Positions 20,621 to 33,600 of a DNA stretch of 64,000 nt are shown piece by piece (the stretch's first letter is position 1; each line of letters opens with the position of its first letter). The notes under the pieces were generated by a model that was given only the letters and a program-made list of their open reading frames with translations, searched no databases and was not told the origin of the DNA. Made by a program: the position numbers and the translations under genes. The stretch covers positions 124,001-188,000 of the forward strand of contig JAQOXP010000051.1 of assembly GCA_037013685.1 (NCBI GenBank), in the 5' to 3' direction. The DNA is from Acridotheres tristis. Its lineage: Eukaryota > Chordata > Aves > Passeriformes > Sturnidae.

Positions 20621-22500
20621 GAGGGAGGGGAAAAAGAAAAAAAAATGAAATGAGGGGAAAAAAAAAAAAAAAAAAAAAAAAAAAGCAAATCCGCCGGATT
20701 TGAGGCTAAAAAAGCGGCGGGAGCGGTGGGAAGGGCCGGGAATTGCGGGGATTGGCCGCGAACAGCCCGGCCCCGGCTGCGCCGCGAGCGGCGGCGTCGC
20801 CAAAATCGAGGCCGGGTTTGGTGCGAGCCCCGAAACGGGGGCAAAGGCCGGCAAAATTCAGCAAAACCCGGCAAAATTCAGCAAAACCCGGCAAAATTCA
20901 GCAAAACCCGGCAAAAAAGGCTCGGAATGAGGCGGCTCGGGGTCAAAAGCGGCGAGGCGGAGGGGAAGGGGCCCTCAAAAATCGGGGTTTGGGGGATAAA
21001 AGGGATAAAAACAGAATGAAAATGCCCCAAATCGGCCCAAAAAGCCCCTCAGAAATCGGGGTTTGGAGGAAAAAAGGGATAAAAACAGAACGAAAATGCC
21101 CCAAATCGGCCCAAAAAGCCCCTCAGAAATCGGGGTTTGGATCCCAGGGGGTTCAAAACTGCCTTAAAAAGCCAAAGAAAATGGAAATAAAGGACATCAA
21201 AGTGGGGAAAAACGGAAGTGGGAGAGCAAAAAACGCACTAAAATCCATAAATTCATAGGGTGGTCTCCAAATGGATTAAAAACGTCCCGAAATGAAGTTT
21301 TAAAAGTCCCAGAAAGAATAAAAGCGCAACTAAAAGGCAGCAAAAGTGATAAATACGATCCCGAAACGACATTAAAACGCCCCAAAATAAATTTTAAATG
21401 GTCTCAAAATAGATAAAAATAACCCCAAAAGGCACAAAAGTGGCAGGAATTGCTCCTAAAACCACTCCAAATTCCCTTAAATTGCTTTTTTTCCCAAAAT
21501 CCTCCTTTTTTTAGGAAACTTGGCTCCAAATTTGGGGTAACCCCCCCTCAAAATTCAGGTTTTGACCACCGAAAGCGAAAAAAATTCCTCCCCGAATCTT
21601 TAATTTTTGTCATAAAGAGGTTGAAAAAAAATCTCAATTTCCCGTTTTGGAGGAAATGTGCAAATTGGGAGCAAAACCCGCCCAAAAAATCCAATTTCTG
21701 CCCTCCAAAAAGGACAAAAAAACTTTCAAAATCCACATCTTTTTGTGGATTTTTCACCGAATTCCCGAAATACCAAAAATTCTTCCAATTTGAAGTGAAT
21801 TGCGTTGAATTAAAAATCTAAGAGTTCCATTGAAGCCGTGTTAAAACTTTGATTTTAGCTAAAAATGTGACTTCAGTTCAAATTAACGCAATTGAAACTG
21901 ACATAGTTTAATTGAAAATAATTAAAAGCAATTAAAGTCGATTTAATTAATGGAAAAAAGTTAAATTTTGCTAACAAAATGAGGCTCCGATTCCAATTAA
22001 TTAAAATGCAGGGCAAAATTAGGCCCCAAAAGGAGAAAAAAAAATAAAAATTTGGGGTCAGAGCTCGAAATTTGGGGTAAAAAAATGTTGAATTTTGGGG
22101 TCCAAGACATGGATCTCTGAGGGAAAAAACAGAAAATTGGGTCAAAACCTGGAATTTGGGGTCAAAAAATGCAATTTGGGGAAATAAACCCTGAATTTCG
22201 GTGTTCAAAAAATGCCGGGATTTGGGGTGAAAAAAAGGAATTTTGGGATCCAGGGCTGGGATTTGGGGTGAAAAAAAGGAAATTTGGGATCCAGGCCTGG
22301 AATTTGGGTTAAAATAAAGGAAATTTGGGATCCAGGCCTGGGATTTGGGTTAAAATAAAGGAAATTTGGGATCCTGGGTTAAAAAAAAAAGAAAATTTGG
22401 GATCCAAGGCTGGAATTTGAATTTAAAAAATAGGAAATTTGGGATCTTGGGTTAAAAAAAAAGGAAATTTGGGTTAAAAAAAGGAGAATTTGGGGGTGCC
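20621..22500. other. CHD8-TOX4 intergenic region, proximal part, no gene seen
   Basis: Contains an uninterrupted A run of about 28 at 20657-20684, three copies of 'ttcagcaaaacccggcaaaa' near 20857-20915, two copies of a roughly 75-bp 'aaatcggggtttgg' segment near 20980-21140, then AT-rich apparently unique sequence. RAB2B would lie about here by human synteny, but no small-GTPase motif is visible on either strand. Confidence 0.7.
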
Positions 22501-22625
22501 AAAGCCTTGGGCCGCCATCTTGAACCCGCCACTCACCTCTGATTGGTGCCGCCCGCGATGACGTCACCGACCTCGGGCCAATGGGGAGCGCAGGGTCCTG
22601 AGGGAAAGGGGGCGGGGCTTCCTCA
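22500..22625 (-). promoter_or_regulatory. Orphan CRE/CCAAT/YY1 promoter-like island
   Basis: Within about 110 bp: TGACGTCA at 22559-22566, two CCAAT boxes (ATTGG 22542-22546; ccaat near 22580), a YY1-type motif at 22511-22522 and, on the minus strand, a consensus donor AGAG|gtgagt at 22537/22536. It looks like the start of a minus-strand transcript. It could be an alternative CHD8 first exon or what remains of a RAB2B promoter. Confidence 0.55.
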
Positions 22626-24040
22626 GTGACCCCAAAATCTCTTAATTACACCCCAAAAATCTCTTAATTACACCCAAAAATCTCTTAATTACACCCAAAA
22701 ATCTCCGAATTTTACCCCAAAATCTGCTAGTTTCACCCCAAAATCTGCTGGTTTCACCCAAAATCTCTTAATTACACCCCAAAAATCTCTTAATTACACC
22801 CCGAAATTTCTGAATTTCACCCCAAAATCTGCTGACGTCGCTTCAAAATTTTCTGATTTCGCCCCAAAATCTGCCGATTTCACTCAGCATCTCCTGATTT
22901 GACCCCAAATTCCCTAATTTTAACCCAAAACCTCCAGATTTCCCCCGAAATCTCCCAATTGCACCGCAAAATCTGCTGATTTCACCCCAAAATCTCCTGA
23001 TTTCACCCCAATCGCCCCCAAAACCTCCCGATTTTCCCCCTGAGAACCCCAAAACCTCCTGATTTTCCCCCAAATCTCTTCCAAATCCCCCTCAATGACC
23101 CCCAAAACCTCCAAATTTCCACCAGATCTCCCGATTTTCCTCCCAAATCTTCCCGATTTCTCCCCAAATCTTCCCCCAAACCTCCCGATTTCTCCCCAAA
23201 TCTCCCCCAAACTTCCCGATTTCTCTCCAAACCTCCCGATTTCTCCCCAAATCTCCCCAAATCACCCTCAAACCTCCCGATTTCCCCCAATTCCCCCCAA
23301 ATCACCCCCAAACTTCCCGATTTTTCTCCAAACCTCCCGATTTCTCCCCAAATCCCCCCCAAACCTCCTGATTTTCCGCCCAAATGACCCCAGATCATCC
23401 CCAAACCTCCCGATTTCTCCCCAAATCCCCCCCAAACCTCCTGATTTTCTGCCCAAATGACCCCAAACCACCCTCAAACCTCCCGATTTCCCCCAATTCC
23501 CCCCCAAATCACCCCCAAACCTCCCGATTTCTCCCCAAATCACCCCCAAACCTCCTGATTTTCTGCCCAAATGACCCCAAATCACCCTCAAACCTCCCGA
23601 TTTCCCCCAATTCCCCCCCAAATCACCCCCAAACTTCCCGATTTCTCTCCAAACCTCCCGATTTCTCCCCAAATCACCCTCAAACCTCCTGATTTTCCGC
23701 CCAAATGACCCCAAATCACCCTCAAACCTCCCGATTTCCCCCAATTCCCCCCCAAATCACCCTCAAACCTCCCGATTTCTCCCCAAATCACCCCCAAAAC
23801 TCCTGATTTTCCGCCCAAATGACCCCAAATCCCCCCCAAACCTCCCGATTTCCCCCCAAATCACCCCCAAACCTCCCGATTTTCCCCCAAATCACCCCAA
23901 ATCCTCCCCAAACTTCCCGATTTCTCCCCAAATCCCCCCCAAACCTCCTGATTTTCCGCCCAAATGACCCCAAATCCCCCCCAAACCTCCCGATTTCCCC
24001 CCAAATCACCCCCAAATCTCCTCATTTTTCCGCCTTTTCC
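22625..24040. repeat. Intergenic arrays upstream of TOX4
   Basis: 22630-22830: 'aaaaatctcttaattacacc' units. 22860-24030: 25-55 bp units built on 'caaacctcccgatttctccc'. No coding signal. Confidence 0.88.
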
Positions 24041-24049
24041 CCCCCCCGG

Positions 24050-24661
24050 CCCCCTCAGATCCGCCTCCCCCCCCCCCTCAATCCCCTCACATTCCTGCCC
24101 CCCCCCCCCCCTCCCAGCATCCCCCGCCCCTCCCGCCCCCAAATCCCCCCGAATCTCCCCCAAATCCACCCCGGGACCCCTCCCCCCCCCCCACCCCCTG
24201 CCCCCCTCACGGGCCCCCCCTCCCCCCCTCGCCCCCCCCCGCCCCGCCCCCCCCGCCCGTCGCCGCCGATGACGCACCGCCCGCGCCGCGCGCGCCCGCC
24301 GCTGGCGCCCCGCCCCTTCCGGCGGCGCTCCGCCCCTTCTCTATGGTTCCTCCCCATATCCTCCCTGAGGGCTCCTCCCTTCCACTTCCGGCGCCGCTCC
24401 GGCACGGTCCTCCAACGCCTCTCTGTCGCCTTTCCACACCCTGCGCTGCGCTGGAAACGCTCTGAGATCCCTCAGGACGCCCCGAAATGTCGCTCTCGCC
24501 CCGCTCCGGGGCGTTCCGCTGGTTCTGTTGCCCCGAGCCCGCCCCTGCCGGTGGTTTCGTCTCTATGGTGGCGGCACCGGAAGTGGCGGCGGGAGGGAGG
24601 GGCGGGGCTTCCGGTTCGGCGCGCGGCGCCCGCTGGGGGGGGCAGCGGCGGCGCGATGGAG
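24050..24661 (+). promoter_or_regulatory. TOX4: TOX4 promoter / CpG island and first exon
   Basis: C-rich then CpG-dense, with ETS-type sites (cttccggcg near 24385, ccggaagtgg near 24577, cttccggtt near 24610) and an Sp1-type ggggcggggc near 24600. It leads to a short first exon whose coding part is just ATGGAG before donor gtgagg. No TATA box is seen. Confidence 0.75.
24656..24661 (+). CDS. TOX4: TOX4 coding exon 1 (ATG GAG)
   Basis: Six coding bases (Met-Glu) followed by donor gtgagg; with the next exon this yields MEFPGG, the conserved TOX4 N-terminus. Context GCGCGATGG is an acceptable start context. Confidence 0.9.
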
Positions 24662-27600
24662 GTGAGGGGGGGGCGAGCGTGAGGGGAAAAGTGGCGGAAA
24701 ATGGGGAAAAAAAGGGAAAAAAACGGGTCCCGGGGTGGGCTGGGGGGAGAGGGGAGGGTTTGAGGCGGAAAAAAGGGGGTCTCGGGGAGGTTGGGGCGGG
24801 GGGCACGGGCGTGAGGGGAAAGGGAGGGAAAAGGGGGAAGCGTGAGGGGAAAATGGGGATAAAAAGGGAGAAAAAGGGTTGGGAAGGGGATTGTGGCGGT
24901 GTAGGGGAAAGGGGGACGAGGGTGAGGGGGAAAAGGGCGGAAAAATGGGAAAAAAAGGGTCTGGGGATTCGGTGTGAGGGAAAAAGGGGAAAAAAAGGGG
25001 GAAAGGAGGTGAGAGGGAGCGAGGGAGGAGAAGTGTGAGGGGAAAAATGGGAGGAAAATGGGAGGAAAATGGGAAAAAAGGGGAAATGGGATGGAGGGGT
25101 GAGGGTGGAAAAGTGTGAGGGGAAAAAGGTGAAAAAATGGGGAAAAAATTGGAAAAAAGGGGTAATGGGATGGAGAGGTGAGGGTGGAAAAGTGTGAGGG
25201 GAAAAATGTGAAAAAATGGGGAAAAAATTGGAAAAAAGGGGAAATGGGATGGAGGAATGAGGGTGGAAAAGTTTGAGGGGAAAAATGTGAAAAATGAGAC
25301 GAAAATGGGAAAAAAAGGGGAACTAGGATGGAGGGGTGAGGGTGGAGAAGTGTGAGGGGAAAAATGGGAAAAAAATTGGAAAAAAAGGGATATGGGATGG
25401 AGGAGTGAGGGTGGAAAAGTGTGAGGGGAAAATGGGGAAAAAAAGGGGAAAAAAGGGAAAAAGTGAATAAACGAAGGACTGCAGGTGGAAATTTGGGATT
25501 AATTGCTGAGGGTTTTTTACAATTTATTTTTTTTTTTTGCAGTTCCCCGGAGGCAGCGATAATTACCTGGCGATCACCGGAGCCTCGCACCCGTTCCTGA
25601 GCGGGGCCGAGGTGGGAAATGGGGCAAAAATGGGGATAAAAGTCGGGAAAAAATGGGAATTAAAATCGGGAAAAATGGGGATAAAAATCGGGAAAAATAG
25701 AAATAAAAATTGGGGGGGAATTGGGAGAAAATGGAAATAAAAATCTGGGGGAAATCGGGAAAAATGGGAATAAAAATCGGGAAAAAATAAAATTAAAATC
25801 GGGGAAAAATGGGAATTAAAATCGGGGAAAAATGGGAACTAAAATCGGGAAAAATAGAAATAAAAATTGGGGGGGGAATTGGGAGAAAATGGAAATAAAA
25901 ATCTGGGGGAAATCGGGAATAATGGGAATAAAAATCGGGAAAAAATTGAAATAAAGATTGTGGAAGTAGTCAGGAAAAAATTAAAATAAATATGGGGGAC
26001 ATTGAGAAAAAATGATTTTGTGCTGAAACAGCCAATTTTGGGGTAAAAAATCCCCGATTTTTTCACAGAAAAAGCTGATTTTGAGGTAAAAAACCCCATT
26101 TTTTCACAGAAAACCCCAATTTTGGGGCAAAGAAATGTAATTATTTCCCAGAAAAAGCCGATTTGGGGGTAAAAAATCCAAATTTCTTGACAGAAAAATC
26201 CAATTTTGGGGTAAAAAAACCCGATTTTTTCCTGAAAAAGCCAATTTTGTGGTGAATAAATGCGATTTTTTTCCCAGAAAAAGTCAATTTTGGGGTAAAA
26301 AAATGCATTTTTTTCAGATAAAACCCAATTTCGGGGTAAAAAAAAGCGATTTTTCCCAGAAAAAGCCAATTTTGGGCTAAGAAACCCCGTTTTTTTCCCA
26401 GAAAAACCCAATTTTGGGCTTAAAAAATGCAATTTTTTCCCAGAAAAACCCCAATTTTGTGCTAACAAACCCCGTTTTTTTCCCAGAAAAACACAATTTT
26501 GGGCTAAAAAAATGCGATTTTTTCCCCCAAAACCCCAATTTTGTGCTAACAAACCCCGTTTTTTTCCCAGAAAAACCCAATTTTGGCCTAAAAAAATGCG
26601 ATTTTTTCCAGAAAAGTCCAATTTTGGGCTAAAAAAATGCGATTTTTCCCAGAAAAACCCCAATTTTGGGCTAAAAAAATGCGATTTTTTCTCCGAAAAA
26701 CCCAATTTTGGGCTTAAAAAATGCAATTTTTTCGCAGAAAAAGTCAATTTTGGGCTAAAAAAATGCGATTTTTCCCAGAAAAATCCAATTTTGGGCTAAA
26801 AAAATGCGATTTTTTCCAGAAACGTCCAATTTTGGCCTAAAAAAATGCGATTTTTTCTCCGAAAAACCCGATTTTGGGCTAAAAAAATGCGATTTTTTTC
26901 CCCTAAACCCCCAGTTTCCTGCCTTAACTCGCGGATATTTTTAATTCCTGCCCTCGCAGACGTTCCACACGCCCAGCCTGGGCGACGAGGAGTTCGAGAT
27001 CCCTCCCATCCCGCTGGAGGCCGACCCCTCCCTGGCCGTCGTTGGCCACTTCGAGGACCTGGGCGAGCCGGGGGCGGGGCCTGGCGAGCCGCCCTTCCCC
27101 CCCCCGGGCTACGGCGTGGCCGGCCTGGAGCTGCCCGTGGGGCTGGCCCAGGGCATCATGGAGCAGCCCGGGGGGCTACTCAACATGGTACGGGGGCTAC
27201 TGAGTGTGGGGAGGGGGCTACTGACCCTGGAACGGGGGCTACTGACCCTGGAATGGGGGCTACTGACCCTGGAACGGGGGCTACTGAACGTGGGGAGGGG
27301 GCTACTGACCCTGGAACGGGGGCTACTGAACCTGGAACGGGGGCTACTGAGTGTGGGGTGGGGGCTACTGACCCTGGAATGGGGGCTACTGACCCTGGAA
27401 CGGGGGCTACTGACCCTGGAACGGGGGCTACTGAGTGTGGGGAGGGGGCTACTGACCCTGGAACGGGAGATTGGACCCCGAAAATGGGGGGTTTGACCCC
27501 AAAAATGGGGGATTTCACCCCAAAAATGGGGGTTGGGTCTGGCACAGGACATCATGGAGCAGCCCGGGGGGCTACTGAATGGGCCACGGGGGCTACTGAA

Positions 27601-30600
27601 TGGGCCACGGGGGCTACTGAGGGTTGGACCCCGAAAATGGGGGATTGGACCCCAAAAATGGAGAATTTAACCCCAAAAATGGGGGTTGGGCTACTCAACA
27701 TGGTGTGGGGGCTACTGAATGGGGCACGGGGGCTACTGACCCTGGAACGGGGAATTGGACCCCAAAAATGGGGGGTTGGACCCCAAAAATGAGCGATTTA
27801 ACCCCAAAAATGGGGATTGGGCTACTCAACATGGTACAGGGGCTACTGAATGTGGGGCACGGGGGCTACTGAGGGTTTGACCCCTAAAATGGGGGATTGG
27901 ACCACGAAAATGGGGGATTGGACCCGAAAATGGGGGATTGGACCCCAAAAATGGGGGATTGGACCCCGAAAATGGGGGTGGGGCTGGCCCAGGGCATCAT
28001 GGAGCAGCCCGGGGGGCTACTCAACATGGTTCGGGGGCTACTGACCCTGGAACGGGGGCTACTGAGTGTGGGGAGGGGGCTACTGACCCTGGAACGGGGG
28101 CTACTGAGGGTTAGACCCCAAAAATGGGGGATTGGACCCCGAAAATGGGGGTTGGGGCTGGCCCAGGGCATCATGGAGCAGCCCGGGGGGGCTACTCAAC
28201 ATGGTACGGGGGCTACTGAGTGTAGGGAGGGGGCTACTGACCCTGGAACGGGAGATTGGACCCCGAAAACGGGGGGCTGGACCCCAAAAATGGGGGCGTT
28301 GACCCCAAAAATGGGGGTTGGGGCTGGCCCAGGGCATCATGGAGCAGCCCGGGGGGGGCTACTGAATGGGGCACGGGGGCTACTGAGGGTTGGACCCCGA
28401 AAATGGGGGACTGGACCACGAAAATGGGGAGAATTTAACCCCAAAAATGGGGGTTGGGCTACTCAACCTGGTGTGGGGGCTACTGAATGGGGCACAGAGG
28501 GTTTGACCCCAAAAATGGGGGATTTCATCCCAAAAATGAAGGTTTTCACCCCAAAAATGGGAGAATTAAACCTAAAAATGGGGGTGGGCTACTCAACAGG
28601 GTACAGGGGCTAGTGAGGGTTTGACCCCGAAAACGGGAAAACTTAACCCCAAAAATTGGGGAAAATTGAACCCCTGAAATGGGAGAATTTTGCCCCAAAA
28701 ATGGGGGTGGAATGGTCTAAAAATGGGGGGGAAATAATTCCTAAAAAATGGAGGGGATTGACCCCAAAAATGGGAGAATCTAACCCCAAAAATTGGGGAA
28801 AATTTAACCCCAAAAATGGAGAAAATTTAACCTCAAAATTTGGGGAGGTTGATCCTACGATTAGGGGGATTTAACCCCAAAAATGGAAGAATTTAACCCC
28901 AAAAGTTTGGGTTATTGTACCCAAAAATGGGAAAATTTAACCCCAAAAAAAGGGAGAATTTTACGCCAGAAATGGGAGAATTTAACCCCAAAAATGGAAA
29001 ATTTTTACCTCAGAAATGGGGCAGGAATAGACCAGGGAATTTTAATATAATAAATTAGGGAATTTTTGGGATTGCTGAGTCCTTGGGGTAAATTTCTGTG
29101 ATTTTGGGGTAAATTTCTGTGGTTTTGGGGTCAATCTCTGGGATTTTTGGGGTCAATCTCTGGGATTTTGGGGTCAATCTCTGGGATTTAGGATCAGTCA
29201 ATACATTTGGGGTTAATTTTTGTGGTTTTGGGGTAAATTTCTGTGATTTTTGGGTAAATTTCTGTGGTTTTGGGGTCAATACCCGGGATTTTGGGGTCAA
29301 TCTCTGGGATTTTGGGGTCAATTCCCCGGATTTTGGGGTCAATCTCTGGGATTTAGGATCACTCAATAGATTTGGGGTTAATTTTTGTGGTTTTGGGGTA
29401 AATTTCTGTGACTTTGGGGTAAATTTCTGTGATTTTGGGGTAAATTTCTGTGGTTTTCGGGTCAATCTCTGGGATTTTGGGGTCAATACCTGGGATTTTG
29501 GGGTCAATCTCTGAGATTTAGGATCAGACTGTGGTTTTGGGGTTAATTTCTGTGATTTTTGGGGTAAATTTCTGTGATTTTGGGGTAAATTTCTGTGGTT
29601 TCGGGGTCAATACCCGGGATTTTGGGGTCAGTCTCTGGGATTTAGGATCAGTCAATAGATTTGGGGTTAATTTTTGTGGTTTTGGGGTAAATTTCTGTGG
29701 TTTTGGGGTAAATTTCTGTGGTTTGGGGTAAATTTCTGTGGTTTGGGGTCAATACCCGGGATTTTGGGGTCAATCTCTGGGATTTTGGGGTCAATCTGTG
29801 AGATTTAGGATCAGTCAATAGATTTGGGGTTAATTTTTGTGGTTTTGGGGTAAATTTCTGTGGTTTTGGGGTCAATACCCGGGATTTTGGGGTCAATCTC
29901 TGGGATTTTTGGGGTCAATCTCTGGGATTTTGGGGTCAATCCCTGGGATTTTGGGGTCCATCTCTGGGATTTAGGATCAGACTGTGTTTTTGGGGTTAAT
30001 TTTTGTGATTTTGGGGTCCCCAGGAGCTGGAGTCGCCCATGGGCTCGCAGTTCGCGCCCTCGGCCCCGGTGACCATCGAGGTTCCCCTGGGGGCTCTGAG
30101 CCCGGGATTTTGGGGTCAATCTCTGGGATTTGGGGTCAGGCTGTGTTTTTGGGGTTAATTTTTGTGATTTTGGGGCCCCCAGGAGCTGGAGTCGCCCATG
30201 GGCTCGCAGTTCGCGCCCTCGGCCCCGGTGACCATCGAGGTTCCCCTGGGGGCTCTGAGCCCGGGATTTTGGGGTCAATCTCTGGGATTTGGGGTCAGGC
30301 TGTGTTTTTGGGGTTAATTTTTGTGATTTTGGGGCCCCCAGGAGCTGGAGTCGCCCATGGGCTCGCAGTTCGCGCCCTCGGCCCCGGTGACCATCGAGGT
30401 TCCCCTGGGGGCTCTGAGCCCCGCGGCGCTGCTGGGCGGGGCCTCGGCGCTGGCCACGCCCCTCACCACCATCGACCAATCGGAGCTCAGCTCGCAGCTG
30501 GGGCTGGGGCTGGGCGGGGCCCCCTCGGCCACGCCCCCCGGCCCCGCCCCCGCCCAGGCCCCGCCCAGCCCCGAGCGCGCGCTGGGCTCGCCCGGCCCCT

Positions 30601-33600
30601 CCCCCGCCGGGTCCCTGCAGGACGAGGAGATGGAGGAGTTCCGCAGGGTGAGCCCGGCAGACCATAATAGTCACCCCAAACAGCCCGAAATAACCCGAAA
30701 TCTGCAAAAAAAACCCCAAAAATACACCCAAAATAACCCAAAATGCACCCAAAATATCCCATAATAACCCAAAATACACCTAAAATATCCCATAATAACC
30801 CGAAATCTGCAAAAAAAACCCTAAAAATACACCCGAAATATCCCATAATAACCCAAAATATCCCATAATAACCCAAAATACACCCAAAATATCCCATAAT
30901 AACCCGAAATATCCCATAATAACCCAAAATACACCCAAAATATCCCATAATAACCCGAAATATCCCATAATAACCCAAAATACACCCAAAATATCCCATA
31001 ATAACCCGAAATATCCCATAATAACCCGAAATATCCCATAATAACCCGAAATATCCCATAATAACCCCCAAACACGCCCTGCAGGACGAGGAGATGGAGG
31101 AGTTCCGCAGGGTGAGCCCGGCAGACCATAATAGTCACCCCAAATAACCCAAAAATGTACTAAAGTAACCGAAAATAACCGGAAATGTGCAAAAAAACCC
31201 CAAAAATTTGGGCAAAAATAACCCGAAATATCCCATAATAACCCGAAATATCCCATAATAACCCAAAATACACCCGAAATGTCCCATAATAACCCGAAAC
31301 ATCCCATAATAAGCCCGAAATGATCCCAGATATCTGAAAATGAGCCTTGAGCAGCCCATAATAGTACCCCAAAAATAACCCCAGACCCCCTCCCACACCC
31401 CAAATCCCCCCCAAAATTCCCCCCAAATCCCCAAATTTTCCCCAAGTCCCCAAAATCTCCCCAAATCCCCAAATTTTCCCCAAGTCCCCAAAATCTCCCC
31501 AAATCCCCCAAATTCCCCCCAAATCTCCTCAAATTCCCCCCAAATTTCCCCCAAAATCCCCCCAAATCGCCCCAAATTCTCTCTCAATCCCCCGAAATCT
31601 CCCCTCAATTCCCCTCAAATTCCCCCAAAATCCCCCCAAAATTCCCCCAAAACCCCCTCCCACACCCCAAAATTCCCCCAAATCCCCCCAAATTTCCCCC
31701 AAATGTCCCCCAAATCTCCCCAAAATCCCCACAAATCCCCCCCAGATTTCCTCCAAATCCCCCAATTCTCCCCAAAATGCCCTCCAAATTTCCCCCAAAT
31801 CTCCCCTCAATTCCCCTCAAATTCCCCCAAAATCCCCCCAAAATTCCCCCAAAACCCCCTCCCACACCCCAAATCCCCCCCAAAATCCCACCAAATCTCC
31901 CCCAAATGTCCCCAAAATCCTCGCAAATTTCCTCAAATTCCTCCTCAAATCCCCCAAATTTCCCCCAAATCTCCCCTCAAATCCCCCCAATCCCCCAAAT
32001 TCAATTCCCCCCAAATCTCCCCAAAATCCCCCCAAATCCCCCCCAAAATCCCCCAAATTCCCCCCCAAATCCCCCCAAATCTTCCAAATCCCCCCAAATT
32101 CCCCCAAATTCCCCCCAAATCCCCCAAAATCCCCACAAATTCCCCCCAAATCTCCCCCAAATCCCCCCAAATCCCCCAAATCCCCCCCAATCCCCCCAAA
32201 TCCCCCCAAATCCCCCCCAATCCCCCCAAATCCCCCAAATCCCCCCCAATCCCCCCCAATCCCCCCCAAATCCCCCCCAATCCCCCCAAATCCCCCCCAA
32301 ATCCCCCCAAATCCCCCCAAATCCCCCCCAAATCCCCCCCAAATCCCCCCAAATCCCCCCAAATTCTCCCCAAATTCCCCCAAATCCCCCAAATCCCCCC
32401 AAAATCCCCCAAATCCCCCCCAAATCCCCCCCAAATCCCCCCAAACCCCCCAAATCCCCCCCCAATCCCCCCCAAATCCCCCAAAATCCCCCCCAATCCC
32501 CCCCAATCCCCCCCAAATCCCCTCAATCCCCCCCAATCCCCCCAAATTCTCCCCAAATCCCCCCAAATCACCCCCAATCCCCCCAATCCCCCCAAATCCC
32601 CCCAATCCCCCCCAAATCTCCCCAAATCCCCCCAAATTCCCCCCAAATCCCCCCCAAATCCCCCCAAATTCCCTCAAATTCCCCCCAAATCCCCCCCGAA
32701 TCCCCCCAAATCCCCCCCAATCCCCCCCAAATCCCCCCAAATCCCCCCAAATCCCCCAAGCCCTAAATCCCCCCCTAAATCCCCCCGAAATCTCCCCAAA
32801 CCACCCCAAAAATCCCCAAAATTCCCCCCAAATTCCCCCCAAATTCCCCCCAAATCCCCCCAAATCCCCCCCAATCCCCCCCAAATCCCCCCCAAACCCC
32901 CCAAATCCCCCCCAAAATCCCCAATCCCCCCAACCCCCCCTAACTCTCTCCCTCTCTCCCCCCCAGCCCCCCGGCGCCGCCCCCCCCCCCCCCTGTCCCT
33001 GCCCCCCCCGGCAGTTCCCAGCGCGCCCTCGGTGGCCACCAGCCCCGGGCCGGCCGTGGCCCCCGAGCCCCCCCGGAGGCCCAAGCCCCCCAAGAAGGCC
33101 AAGAAGAAGAAAGACCCCAACGAGCCGCAGAAGCCGGTGTCGGCCTACGCGCTCTTCTTCCGCGACACGCAGGCCGCCATCAAGGGCCAGAACCCCAACG
33201 CCACCTTCGGGGAGGTCTCCAAGATCGTGGCCTCCATGTGGGACTCCCTGGGGGAGGAGCAGAAACAGGTCAGGAGGGGGAAAAATGGGGAAAAATAAAA
33301 AAAAATGGTGAAAATCGGGTTAAAAATCGAGTATTTGGGGTAAAAATGGGGGATTTGGGTGTCCCAGATCGTGGCCTCCATGTGGGACTCCCTGGGCGAG
33401 GAGCAGAAACAGGTGGGGAGGGGAAAAAATGGGAAAAACAAAAAAAAAATGGTGAAAATCGGGTTAAAAATGGGGTATTTGGGGCAAAAATCGGGATAAA
33501 AATGGGCTAAAAAACTCGGAAATGGAGATTTGGGTGTCCAAGCTCGTGGCCTCCATGTGGGACTCCCTGGGCGAGGAGCAGAAACAGGTCAGGAGGGGAA

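Noticed and set aside
22547..22567. Short reading frame MTSSRAAPIR on the minus strand as a RAB2B first exon
   Set aside because: No similarity to the RAB2B start or GTP-binding motifs; its ATG lies within a CRE, more consistent with promoter DNA.
31703..33298. A 531-residue plus-strand open frame leading into the HMG box
   Set aside because: The first 420 codons are the C-rich intron array; only the part after the acceptor at 32966 is exon.
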